From GCA-2747515 sp964427825 (lineage in GTDB: Bacteria > Patescibacteriota > Minisyncoccia > Moranbacterales > GCA-2747515): DNA of 28,105 nt. This document shows positions 7,722 through 15,096 of the stretch, one piece after another; position 1 is the stretch's first letter, and each line of letters starts with the position of its first letter. Below the pieces are notes generated by a model, which saw only the letters and a list, made by a program, of their open reading frames with translations, did not search any database and had not been told where the DNA came from. Location: assembly GCA_964427825.1 (NCBI GenBank), contig CAYRUU010000010.1, positions 1 to 28,105 of the forward strand. Direction: 5' to 3'. The position numbers and the translations under genes were made by a program.

Positions 7722-9038
7722 ATGGCGTATACAAATATTATGACACAGTACAACAGCGACAATCATCAATTGACTGCGGAACAGGAGGCAGTGTTTCACT
7801 TGCTTGAGGCACGTGCGGCGCACATGTTTATCACGGGGAAGGCGGGCACTGGCAAGTCGTATTTGTTGACGCATGTGCAGGAGCATACAACGAAAAATCT
7901 TGTTGTACTTGCACCAACGGGCGTGGCGGCATTGACGGTGGGCGGACAGACCATCCACTCGTTTTTTGGATTACCACCGGCTCTGTTGACGCCGGAGACG
8001 CTTGCGGATCACGACGTGGCCCCGCACAAAAAGCGTCTCGTACGCAACATTAATACCATTGTGATTGATGAAGTGTCCATGGTGCGGGCGGACGTGATGG
8101 ATGCGATGGACATCATTTTGCGCCGCGTACGCAAAACGGATGCACCATTTGGTGGTGTGCAGATGGTGCTTTTCGGCGACTTGTATCAATTGCCGCCGGT
8201 GGTGTCCGATACGGCGCTGCGTACATATTTTGCCGAGCACTATGCAGGGCCGTATTTTTTTAATGCGCGCGTGTGGCAGCGGGCGGCACTGGAGGTGCAT
8301 GAATTAGAGCAGGTGTTGCGGCAAGAGGATGATGCGTTTAAGGATGTGTTGAATCGCGTGCGCGAAGGACACGACGGGCATGCCGTGTGTGCGGCGATCA
8401 ACGAGCGTGTGGCGGAGGATTTTCCCGATGATGGTGTGGTAGTATTGACGATGACCAATGCCGTGGCGCAGCGGATCAATGCCATGCGTCTGCGTGCCAT
8501 CGCCACCGATGCCATGGTGCATACAGCTATTGTTGACGGCGCCGTGGAACAGTCGGCGTTTCCGACGGAAGAGCACTTGCACCTCAAGGCCGGTGCGCAG
8601 GTGATGTTTTTGAAAAACGATCCAGAGCATCGTTGGGTAAATGGCACGATGGGCTATGTGGAGGACATGGATGATGATGAAATTCTTGTGCGTGTCGGCG
8701 ACGATGTCTACACCGTGGCACGCGCCGTGTGGCACAAGATTCGCTATGTGTACAATCGTGATACGCAAAAAGTGGAAGAGGATGTGGTGAGTTCGTTTAC
8801 GCAATTCCCGTTGCGGTTGGCATGGGCGATTACGGTGCACAAGTCGCAAGGGCAGACATATGATGCGGTGATCATTGATCGCGGGCGCGGTGCATTTGCG
8901 CACGGGCAGATGTATGTGGCGCTGAGTCGGTGCCGGCACTGGGAAACGGTCTACTTGACCGCGCCACTTCACGCAGAGGATTTGATTGTGGATCGTGCGG
9001 TGACGGCGTTCATGCAGGGTGCGCGTCGCGACGTATAG
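7722..9038 (+). CDS. Pif1/RecD-like superfamily 1 DNA helicase
   Basis: Pif1-type helicases unwind DNA 5' to 3' and deal with structured or stalled DNA. The 438-aa protein begins with a Q-motif-like LTAEQEAVFHLL, followed by Walker A ITGKAGTGKSYLL (37-49), motif Ia APTGVAAL (64-71), Walker B VIDEVSM (114-120), a GDLYQLPPV motif III, and near the C-terminus AWAITVHKSQGQT and MYVALSRCR, the conserved helicase motifs V and VI. It is short, without accessory domains, as in many CPR helicases. An in-frame ATG at 7740 is an alternative start. The stop is 11 bp from the stop of the convergent epimerase gene, and I see no terminator between them. Confidence 0.9.
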   Translation: MAYTNIMTQYNSDNHQLTAEQEAVFHLLEARAAHMFITGKAGTGKSYLLTHVQEHTTKNLVVLAPTGVAALTVGGQTIHSFFGLPPALLTPETLADHDVAPHKKRLVRNINTIVIDEVSMVRADVMDAMDIILRRVRKTDAPFGGVQMVLFGDLYQLPPVVSDTALRTYFAEHYAGPYFFNARVWQRAALEVHELEQVLRQEDDAFKDVLNRVREGHDGHAVCAAINERVAEDFPDDGVVVLTMTNAVAQRINAMRLRAIATDAMVHTAIVDGAVEQSAFPTEEHLHLKAGAQVMFLKNDPEHRWVNGTMGYVEDMDDDEILVRVGDDVYTVARAVWHKIRYVYNRDTQKVEEDVVSSFTQFPLRLAWAITVHKSQGQTYDAVIIDRGRGAFAHGQMYVALSRCRHWETVYLTAPLHAEDLIVDRAVTAFMQGARRDV

Positions 9039-9049
9039 TTTTGTGGGTG

Positions 9050-10045
9050 TTAGCGCCTTGTACGACGTGTGGTGGGGCGCTTTGTGCGCTTTGGTGCGTG
9101 GTAGTATGATTGGTACCATGCGACGAAGTTTTTGACACCTTTGTCAATACGTGTGGTGGGCTTCCAGCCGAGTTTGCGCAGCTTGCGAATATCGGCAACA
9201 GTGGATTGCACATCACCTTGCTGCATGGGCATCATATTTTTTAGGGCACGCTTACCGGCGTGCTTTTCAACAGCGGCGATGTAGTCCATCAGTGCTTCGT
9301 CACGATCGCCACCGATGTTCATCACGTTTGCACCGGGAAGTTTGGCGTCAATGCAGGTAATGGTGCCGGCAACGATGTCGTCAATATAGGTGAAGTTGCG
9401 CCGCATGTTGCCGTTGTTGTAGATATCAATAGTTTTGCCGTCCACGATATTGGCGACGAATGTAAAAACACCCATATCCGGGCGACCCCATGGCCCGTAT
9501 ACGGTGAAAAATCGCAGACCGGTTGTGGGGAGGTTGTAGAGAGATGTGTAGGTGTGGGCGAGGAGTTCAGTTGCTTTTTTTGTGGCGGCGTACGGACATA
9601 CCGGTGCGTCCGTCATGTCGGATTCGCTGAAGGGCTGTTTGGTGTTGGCGCCATAGACCGATGAGGAGGAGGCATAGACGAAGTGTGCGACGCCGGTACG
9701 TCGCGCCGCTTCCAAGAGATTGAGGGTGCCGCGCACGTTGGTTTCTTCATAGAGCAGCGGATCGCTGATGGAATTGCGTACGCCTGCCATTGCCGCTAAG
9801 TGCATGACAGTGTCGGGGCGTTCTTTCGTGAAGATGCGCAACATCTTTTTGCCGTCGCGAATATCGGCTTTATAGAGCGTGTAGGAATGATTGCGCAACA
9901 TGACCTTAAGGCGATCGCGCTTGAGTTGCGGATCGTAGTAGTCATTGAAGTTGTCAACGATGACAACGTGGTCGCCACGCGCCGCTAGAGTACCCGCCAG
10001 TGTTGCGCCGATAAAGCCGGCGCCGCCGGTAATGAGGATTTTCAT
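9050..10045 (-). CDS. NAD-dependent nucleotide-sugar epimerase, UDP-glucuronate 4-epimerase-like
   Basis: This extended short-chain dehydrogenase family enzyme inverts C4 of a UDP-sugar in the cytoplasm, supplying precursors for surface glycans. Of 331 residues, the NAD-binding GGAGFIG is at 7-13, the catalytic Ser is in YASSSSVYG (124-132), and the Y-x-x-x-K pair is Tyr 152 and Lys 156. TVYGPWGRPDMG (181-192) is characteristic of UDP-glucuronate 4-epimerases, more than of GalE. The start at 10045 is fixed by MKILITGGAGF; the frame remains open far upstream opposite argS, but that part is not coding. The last 15 residues are an unusual Lys/Arg/Thr-rich tail. The gene diverges from argS. The glycosyltransferases and ligase-like protein in the window are plausible downstream users. 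Confidence 0.9.
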   Translation of the reverse strand: MKILITGGAGFIGATLAGTLAARGDHVVIVDNFNDYYDPQLKRDRLKVMLRNHSYTLYKADIRDGKKMLRIFTKERPDTVMHLAAMAGVRNSISDPLLYEETNVRGTLNLLEAARRTGVAHFVYASSSSVYGANTKQPFSESDMTDAPVCPYAATKKATELLAHTYTSLYNLPTTGLRFFTVYGPWGRPDMGVFTFVANIVDGKTIDIYNNGNMRRNFTYIDDIVAGTITCIDAKLPGANVMNIGGDRDEALMDYIAAVEKHAGKRALKNMMPMQQGDVQSTVADIRKLRKLGWKPTTRIDKGVKNFVAWYQSYYHAPKRTKRPTTRRTRR

Positions 10046-10097
10046 AATATGTTTTTTAAAGCGATCGCGCCATCTAATGGTGATGCACTGCACTGGT

Positions 10098-10125
10098 ATT
10101 GTACGCCGTTTTACGGATGGCGCAA
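10098..10125 (-). promoter_or_regulatory. Possible promoter of the epimerase gene
   Basis: On the minus strand TTGCGC (10125-10120), a 16-bp spacer and TACAAT (10103-10098) could drive the epimerase, with a leader of about 45 nt. It is back to back with the better argS promoter. Confidence 0.4.
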
Positions 10126-10126
10126 G

Positions 10127-10155
10127 TTGATTTTGGCGAGAGAATGCGGTATAGT
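10127..10155 (+). promoter_or_regulatory. Sigma-70-type promoter of argS
   Basis: TTGATT (10127-10132), a 17-bp spacer and TATAGT (10150-10155) predict transcription from about 10162. This makes the GTG at 10169 an unlikely start and favours the ATG at 10196. Confidence 0.6.
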
Positions 10156-10195
10156 AGGCGCATAATCGGTGCGTAATCTTGTGTGTGACAGGTGT

Positions 10196-11935
10196 ATGCA
10201 AAGTGTGGCTGTGACAATTGCTGCGGATGTGGTGCAGGCATTGTGCCATCTGTATGGGGCGCCGTGCGGCGTGGATGCCATTGTGGAAACGCCGCCGGAT
10301 ATTTCTATGGGTGACTTTGCCGTGCCGTGTTTTCCTTTTGCATCGTTTTATAAAATGTCGCCGGCGCAGATTGCTGCTGATCTTGCGGCGCACTTGTGCG
10401 AGCACAGTGCAGTGGGTGTGTGGGAGGCGGTGGGGCCGTATGTCAATGTGCGTGTGCATTCCGAAGTATTGTTTGCGTCGGCACTGCGACCGATCCGCCC
10501 CGCTCCGCCGACGGGGCGACAGATCATGGTGGAATACCTCTCCCCCAACACCAACAAGCCGCTGCATGTCGGACACGCGCGCAATGGCGCCATCGGCATG
10601 TCCGTTGCGTCGCTGGCGGCGTTTGTTGGCGATAGTGTGGTGCGGGCGGAGGTGATCAACGATCGCGGCGTGCATATCTGCAAATCCATGTTGGCGTGGC
10701 AGCGGTGGGGCAACGGCGCAACACCGGAAACAACCGGACAGAAGGGTGATCATTTTGTGGGCGATTACTATGTGCGTTTTGCACGGGAGGCGACGCAGGA
10801 TCCGTCGCTTACGGATGCGGCGCAGGAGATGCTCAAGAAGTGGGAGGATGGCGATGCGGAAGTGCGAGAATTGTGGCGCATGATGAACACGTGGGTGGAA
10901 GAAGGTTTTCGCACGACATTTGCGCGGTACGGATTTGTGTTTGATCGCGAGTACTATGAATCGGAGGTGTATCAGCGCGGCAAGGATATTGTGGAGGAGG
11001 GTGTGGCGCGTGGTGTGTTGGTGCGTGAGGATTCTGGCGCGGTGGTGTTTCCGTTGGACGCGGCGACGTTTGGTGTGCAGAAAGATGGCAGTGTGAAAAA
11101 GGTGACGCTTTTGCGTGCCGATGGCACAGCGCTCTATGCGACACAAGATCTTGCGCTTGCCGCACAAAAATCCGCAGACTATCCGGCGTTGGACGCGTCG
11201 GTCTATGTGGTCGGCGAGGAGCAGGAGTACTATTTTCAAACGATGTTTGCACTGTTTTGCGCCATGGAATTTTCGTGGGCGGCGCAGTGCTGCCACTTGT
11301 CGTATGCCATGGTAAATTTGCCCACGGGCAAAATGAAATCGCGCGAAGGTACCGTTGTGGATGCCGATGATTTTCTTGACAATGTGACGGCAGCTGTGGC
11401 GGCAGACTTGCGCAAACGGCACGGCGATGCGTGTGATGACACGGAAATTGCGCGTCGTGCACACATTATGGCGCATGCGGCAATTATTTTCTTTTTTGTG
11501 AAAACCAATCCCAAGACACCCATCACGTTTGACGTGCGCACGTCGGTGGCTTTGGAGGGAGCAACTGGGCCGTATGTGCAGTATGCCTATACGCGCGCCA
11601 AAAGTGTGCTGCGCAAGGCGCAGGCGCGCGGTGCGGCGCCGTCGCGGGACACGCTTACACTGTTGGGTGCGGTGGATGCCGAACGTGTTTTGGCGCAACA
11701 ACTGATCATGCTGCCCGTCACAATTGTGCGCGCCGCATCCGCTTACGATCCGTCACTGGTGGCGCATGCCGCTTTTCAGTTGGCGCAAACATTTCACAGT
11801 TACTACAACAGCACGCCGATTCTCACGGACGATCCGGATGTGACGGCGGCGCGGTTGGCGTTGGTGGATGCTGTTGCGGACACGCTACGCACGGCGTTGG
11901 CACTTTTGACGATTGATGTGTTGGAGGAAATGTAG
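10196..11935 (+). CDS. argS: Arginyl-tRNA synthetase
   Basis: ArgS charges tRNA-Arg with arginine in the cytoplasm. The 579-aa protein has an N-terminal additional domain (about 1-105), then the class I signature YLSPNTNKPLHVGHARNG with HVGH as the HIGH motif (124-127). NLPTGKMKSREGTVVD is the degenerate KMSKS region usual for ArgS, and the C-terminal DALR anticodon-binding domain is recognised by GPYVQYAYTRAKSVLRKA and ends in LLTIDVLEEM. The start is ambiguous: the frame opens with a GTG at 10169, but the promoter position and an ACAGG sequence before the ATG at 10196 favour the latter. The coding strand is rich in GTG, GCG and TTG codons, which leaves the opposite strand open over most of its length. 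Confidence 0.95.
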   Translation: MQSVAVTIAADVVQALCHLYGAPCGVDAIVETPPDISMGDFAVPCFPFASFYKMSPAQIAADLAAHLCEHSAVGVWEAVGPYVNVRVHSEVLFASALRPIRPAPPTGRQIMVEYLSPNTNKPLHVGHARNGAIGMSVASLAAFVGDSVVRAEVINDRGVHICKSMLAWQRWGNGATPETTGQKGDHFVGDYYVRFAREATQDPSLTDAAQEMLKKWEDGDAEVRELWRMMNTWVEEGFRTTFARYGFVFDREYYESEVYQRGKDIVEEGVARGVLVREDSGAVVFPLDAATFGVQKDGSVKKVTLLRADGTALYATQDLALAAQKSADYPALDASVYVVGEEQEYYFQTMFALFCAMEFSWAAQCCHLSYAMVNLPTGKMKSREGTVVDADDFLDNVTAAVAADLRKRHGDACDDTEIARRAHIMAHAAIIFFFVKTNPKTPITFDVRTSVALEGATGPYVQYAYTRAKSVLRKAQARGAAPSRDTLTLLGAVDAERVLAQQLIMLPVTIVRAASAYDPSLVAHAAFQLAQTFHSYYNSTPILTDDPDVTAARLALVDAVADTLRTALALLTIDVLEEM

Positions 11936-11944
11936 CGCACGACT

Positions 11945-11974
11945 TTGTGGCGCACTGGCATTTCATGGTATACT
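11945..11974 (+). promoter_or_regulatory. Extended -10 promoter before the 41-aa miniprotein
   Basis: TG-G-TATACT (11966-11974) is an extended -10 element, with a partial -35 TTGTGG at 11945-11950 (18-bp spacer). Transcription would start near 11981, about 22 nt before the ATG at 12003. Confidence 0.5.
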
Positions 11975-12002
11975 GAACATGTATTTTTCATAACATCATC
12001 GT

Positions 12003-12128
12003 ATGACGGATAACATGCCATCATCGCAAAAGTCGTCGCGCAATATTCGTGGCAACAAGAACCTGCGCATCATTGCCATCGTCGTCTTACTGGCGATTGC
12101 GATCTACCTCTATTTGTACGTGATCTAA
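12003..12128 (+). CDS. 41-aa single-span membrane miniprotein
   Basis: The frame runs from ATG (12003) to TAA (12126-12128). It encodes a polar, basic N-terminus (residues 1-22, with SSQKSSRNIRGNKN) followed by one hydrophobic helix ending the protein (about 23-41, rich in Ile, Val, Leu and Tyr). The charge pattern predicts the N-terminus in the cytoplasm and a membrane-embedded C-terminus. An extended -10 promoter lies just upstream and the next gene starts 27 bp downstream, so the two are probably co-transcribed. I know no family for it. The promoter, the clean start-to-stop helix and the close spacing make a real gene more likely than chance. Confidence 0.55.
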   Translation: MTDNMPSSQKSSRNIRGNKNLRIIAIVVLLAIAIYLYLYVI

Positions 12129-12155
12129 CGACCATTTTTTGTTAACGGGCTTCTT

Positions 12156-12599
12156 ATGAAAAACGAAAAAATCAACGATGTGGTACGTCGCGCAAAGGAC
12201 TATAGCGGATCGCCACAGCGTAAAGTAATGAAGGGTGTGCTTGGTGGCGTCATTGTGCTATTGCTTGGTGCGCTAGGCTTGGAATTGACAAGCAACGATT
12301 GGGACCTGGGGTCCATTTTGTCGGGAGAGTCCGTATCTGACTCCAAAGTGGTGCGTGATGACGATGGTAATGCGGCACGCACGGAAGATGGTGGCTATAT
12401 GACACGTATCTTGCGCGACCGTGAGGGCAATGAAGTGGCGTCGGGCGGCAAATATACGGATGAATACAATTGCGATGACTTTACCACGCAGCCACAGGCA
12501 CAGCGCTTCTTTGAAAAAGCTGGTGGCACGCGTGCCGACACCAATCGCTTGGACGGCGACAAGGACGGTATTGCATGCGAGAGTTTGCCACAGAGCTAA
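12156..12599 (+). CDS. Membrane-anchored Excalibur calcium-binding domain protein
   Basis: The 147-aa protein has a basic cytoplasmic N-terminus, one membrane helix (about 26-43) and an extracytoplasmic part. Residues 105-142 form an Excalibur domain: YNCDDF at the start, then LDGDKDGIACE, where Asp 133, 135 and 137 make an EF-hand-like calcium loop and Cys 106 and Cys 141 are the two cysteines conserved in the family. Excalibur domains are found in extracellular bacterial proteins, often next to nucleases or in surface proteins; here there is no catalytic partner domain. It follows the 41-aa membrane miniprotein and ends just before a clear terminator, so the pair looks like one transcription unit. 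Confidence 0.85.
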   Translation: MKNEKINDVVRRAKDYSGSPQRKVMKGVLGGVIVLLLGALGLELTSNDWDLGSILSGESVSDSKVVRDDDGNAARTEDGGYMTRILRDREGNEVASGGKYTDEYNCDDFTTQPQAQRFFEKAGGTRADTNRLDGDKDGIACESLPQS

Positions 12600-12620
12600 C
12601 TGTGCACATGCGGTTTCCCC

Positions 12621-12652
12621 ACCCCTTGTTGCATGTGCGATGAGGGGTTTTT
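12621..12652 (+). terminator. Rho-independent terminator after the Excalibur gene
   Basis: ACCCCTTGTTGC (12621-12632) pairs with GCGATGAGGGGT (12637-12648) through 12 pairs, three of them G-T, around a 4-base loop. A run of five T residues (12648-12652) follows. Confidence 0.8.
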
Positions 12653-12672
12653 ACTACTATGACAACGCTTCT

Positions 12673-13239
12673 ATGACAAAGATGACAACATACCGAGCGG
12701 TGTCCGTTATTTTTTTCCCGTGGTGCGATGCCGAGCAACCGGCAATTGCCTATGATCTGTATGAAACGCCGTTCGGGCGCGTGGGGATTGCGACGACATC
12801 GCACGGCGTGTGTGCGGTGACGTTTGTCGCATCTGGCGCGGCGATGGAGAAAGAGCTGCACGCGCTGTATCCGCACACGTCCGTGCGTCGCGCATCTACG
12901 GTGTTGCAGCGGCGTGCGCATCGTGCCATACGGCATCCCGCTTCCGCGCGACGTCAGGCTATTCCGCTGCATGTGCGCGGTACGGCGTTTCAACTGCGCG
13001 TGTGGGCGGCGCTGTGCACAGTGCCGTGCGGAGCCACGATTTCTTACGGTGCGCTTGCCGCAGCTGCCAATGCCGCAGGTGCGGCGCGCGCAGTTGGTAG
13101 CGCCATGGCGCGCAATCCTATTGCGCTTTTGGTACCGTGTCACCGCGTGGTGCGTTCGGATGGTACGGTAGGACACTATGCGTTCGGCACAGCGCGCAAA
13201 AAGCGCCTCTTGCAATGGGAAGAAGCGCAGTGTGCGTGA
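12673..13239 (+). CDS. ogt: Methylated-DNA--protein-cysteine methyltransferase (O6-alkylguanine repair)
   Basis: This enzyme removes alkyl groups from O6 of guanine by transferring them irreversibly to its own cysteine. The acceptor motif PCHRV is at 155-159 (Cys 156). It is preceded by the DNA-binding helix-turn-helix region FQLRVWAALCTVPCG (106-120) and ISYGALA, and by the arginine of AMARNP (Arg 147) that flips the base. GHYAFGTARKKRLLQWE closes the family domain. The 188-aa length is normal. I chose the ATG at 12673, with an in-frame ATG at 12682 as alternative; the frame opens further upstream but overlaps the Excalibur gene and terminator. The gene is convergent with the GT39 gene (27 bp apart, no terminator seen). 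The symbol is by family; Ada-type naming is equally possible. Confidence 0.9.
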   Translation: MTKMTTYRAVSVIFFPWCDAEQPAIAYDLYETPFGRVGIATTSHGVCAVTFVASGAAMEKELHALYPHTSVRRASTVLQRRAHRAIRHPASARRQAIPLHVRGTAFQLRVWAALCTVPCGATISYGALAAAANAAGAARAVGSAMARNPIALLVPCHRVVRSDGTVGHYAFGTARKKRLLQWEEAQCA

Positions 13240-13266
13240 GTCTTTATGTGATGAGTGGTGCAACTC

Positions 13267-15084
13267 CTATTCGCGAACGTGGAAGATGAGGATGGATGTG
13301 CCGACGTGGTCAACGGGTGTGAGTGCGCGCGTCCACGCATAGGTGTCGTCGGGCATGCGTTCCGTGGTGTAGATGGATCCTTGGAGAGCGTTGACGGAAA
13401 TGGCATAGTAGCCGGGTTCCACGGGGCGTTTACTGTCCCACCAGCCGATGTATTTGTCGCCGATACGCTTGGGGATATTGTCGCCGCCGAAGTAGTCAAC
13501 GCGAATGGATGTGATTTCCGGGTGTGCGTCAAGGTAGCGCTTGAAGCGCTTGGCATCTTGTCCCCAGTCAGCGTTGGAGTCAGTGACGTAGTTGTAGCCG
13601 TTTTTTGATCCGCCGAATAAGGCGTTGAAGTAGGACATATAGTACGGAAATGCTGCGATGGTGATGCCCACGAGCATGGCGATGGAGAGGATGAAGGCGA
13701 GTCGCACGGTTTTGCGTTTGGTGGGGTTGTAGATTTTTTTATAGGAGTCCACGATGGTCTTTGCCGTAAGGAGATAGATGAGCGGGAGCATGGGAAAGAG
13801 GTGGCGGAAGCCGATGGTGAGGTTACCGGTAATGGCGGTGTAGGCATACCATAAGACGAAGAGGAGCAGGGCGAGTTCCGCAAAGTGGCGTACAATGAAG
13901 AGTCGCACGCGACGGATGGAGATTGTAAACGATTGATGTGCAAAGACGTAGAGCGTGCGTGCAATTGCCAGTATGCCAAGCAGTACGGCAACGGTATAGA
14001 AGAAGAGGTGGAGCGGCGTTTCCTTTGCGATGAAGACGAAGGGGAAGTACCACTTGGAGGCGCGAGAGGTATTGGTGTGCATGAAATAGGCGCCGTTACC
14101 ACCATCCACACGATTGAGTACCTGCATCAATCCTTGTGTATATGCGGCGAATGGGCGCGTGACGGTAGTGGTGTTTGTGGCGAGAATGAATGCGCTGAAG
14201 TATGTGTCGCGGGGATGGATATCTGCTTGGTTTTTGGTGGCGACAAGTGTAGTGAGGATGTCGGTGGGCATGCGGTATGTGAGCGGCATGTACACTGCCC
14301 AAATGACAACACATGCGATGATGATGGCACAGATCCCTTTACCGAGGTAGGTGAAGATGAGATGAAGGCGTTTTTGTCCCGTGCGGATGATCATGATGGA
14401 CGGGTAGAGCAGGAGTAGTATGCCGAAAAACGGCAGCAGCATGACGGCGCTAAACTTGGTGACGAGCGCACCACCCAGTGCGATGCCGCCGTAGATCATG
14501 TTGCGCCACGTCGGTTTTTGAAGAAAGCGAAAGAAGAAGAAAAATGCCACGGCAATAGCGACGGCAATGCCGAGGTCGGTAGTGACAAAGTGATTGTGCC
14601 CCAAGACGTTGGGATCAAAGACATAGAGAATGAGTGCGAAAAGTCCCGTGATGACGCCGCCGATGCGCTTGCCCCAGAGAAAAAGGAAGAGACCGAATGT
14701 GGCGGCAATGAGGACGAGAGGAAGGCGCGCAAAGAAAACCATGAGATCCGTGGGATTGTCGGCGCCAAAGAGTAGCATGTGTCCGGCGCGCCACTGATCG
14801 TATTCGCCGTGTTGGTTCACATCGGTCCAATAGTCTTGTGTGATGTCAAATGTGGGGCGCAGTGGCAAGAGTGCCATGCCGGCAAGGACTTTCAGTAGTG
14901 GGGGATGTTCCGGATTGAGGCGGTAGTCGTGTTGTGTGACATAGCTGTAGCCGGCGGGGATGTGAGCGATTTCGTCAAAGGTGAGAGCGTCGTCCCATGC
15001 CAAAAAGACGGAAACGGCGAAGAATGCGACGAGGATGATGCCAACAATCACTTCATAGTAGCGACGAATCATAGAGCGTGTCAT
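13267..15084 (-). CDS. GT39-type (PMT/ArnT-like) membrane glycosyltransferase, 605 aa
   Basis: GT39/GT83-type enzymes transfer sugars from polyprenyl-phosphate carriers to proteins or lipids at the outer membrane face. The 605-aa protein has about eleven hydrophobic segments. The first extracytoplasmic loop holds the catalytic acidic pair in LTFDEIAH (Asp 37, Glu 38), followed by YRLNPEHPPLLK (54-65), where the HPPL element is typical of the family. The C-terminal 130 residues are soluble and probably extracytoplasmic. The ATG at 15084 or the one at 15072 may be the start. It lies 12 bp after the stop of a second gene of the same kind, so both should be in one operon. Donor and acceptor are unknown. 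Confidence 0.85.
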   Translation of the reverse strand: MTRSMIRRYYEVIVGIILVAFFAVSVFLAWDDALTFDEIAHIPAGYSYVTQHDYRLNPEHPPLLKVLAGMALLPLRPTFDITQDYWTDVNQHGEYDQWRAGHMLLFGADNPTDLMVFFARLPLVLIAATFGLFLFLWGKRIGGVITGLFALILYVFDPNVLGHNHFVTTDLGIAVAIAVAFFFFFRFLQKPTWRNMIYGGIALGGALVTKFSAVMLLPFFGILLLLYPSIMIIRTGQKRLHLIFTYLGKGICAIIIACVVIWAVYMPLTYRMPTDILTTLVATKNQADIHPRDTYFSAFILATNTTTVTRPFAAYTQGLMQVLNRVDGGNGAYFMHTNTSRASKWYFPFVFIAKETPLHLFFYTVAVLLGILAIARTLYVFAHQSFTISIRRVRLFIVRHFAELALLLFVLWYAYTAITGNLTIGFRHLFPMLPLIYLLTAKTIVDSYKKIYNPTKRKTVRLAFILSIAMLVGITIAAFPYYMSYFNALFGGSKNGYNYVTDSNADWGQDAKRFKRYLDAHPEITSIRVDYFGGDNIPKRIGDKYIGWWDSKRPVEPGYYAISVNALQGSIYTTERMPDDTYAWTRALTPVDHVGTSILIFHVRE

Positions 15085-15096
15085 TTAGTGCAGCGA

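Noticed and set aside
9038..9050. Possible bidirectional terminator between the convergent helicase and epimerase genes
   Set aside because: Only 11 bp separate the stops and I could not find a convincing stem with T tracts there; the same holds for the 27-bp gap at 13240-13266.
10046..11701. An open minus-strand frame continuing ~550 codons upstream of the epimerase, opposite argS
   Set aside because: Its translation is His/Arg/Cys-rich and resembles nothing, it exactly shadows a well-supported argS gene, and the epimerase start is fixed by its MKILITGGAGFIG motif. The openness follows from rare TTA, CTA and TCA codons in argS.
12421..12672. Upstream extension of the alkyltransferase frame
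   Set aside because: It overlaps the Excalibur gene and runs through a clear terminator; the family domain begins well after the ATG at 12673.
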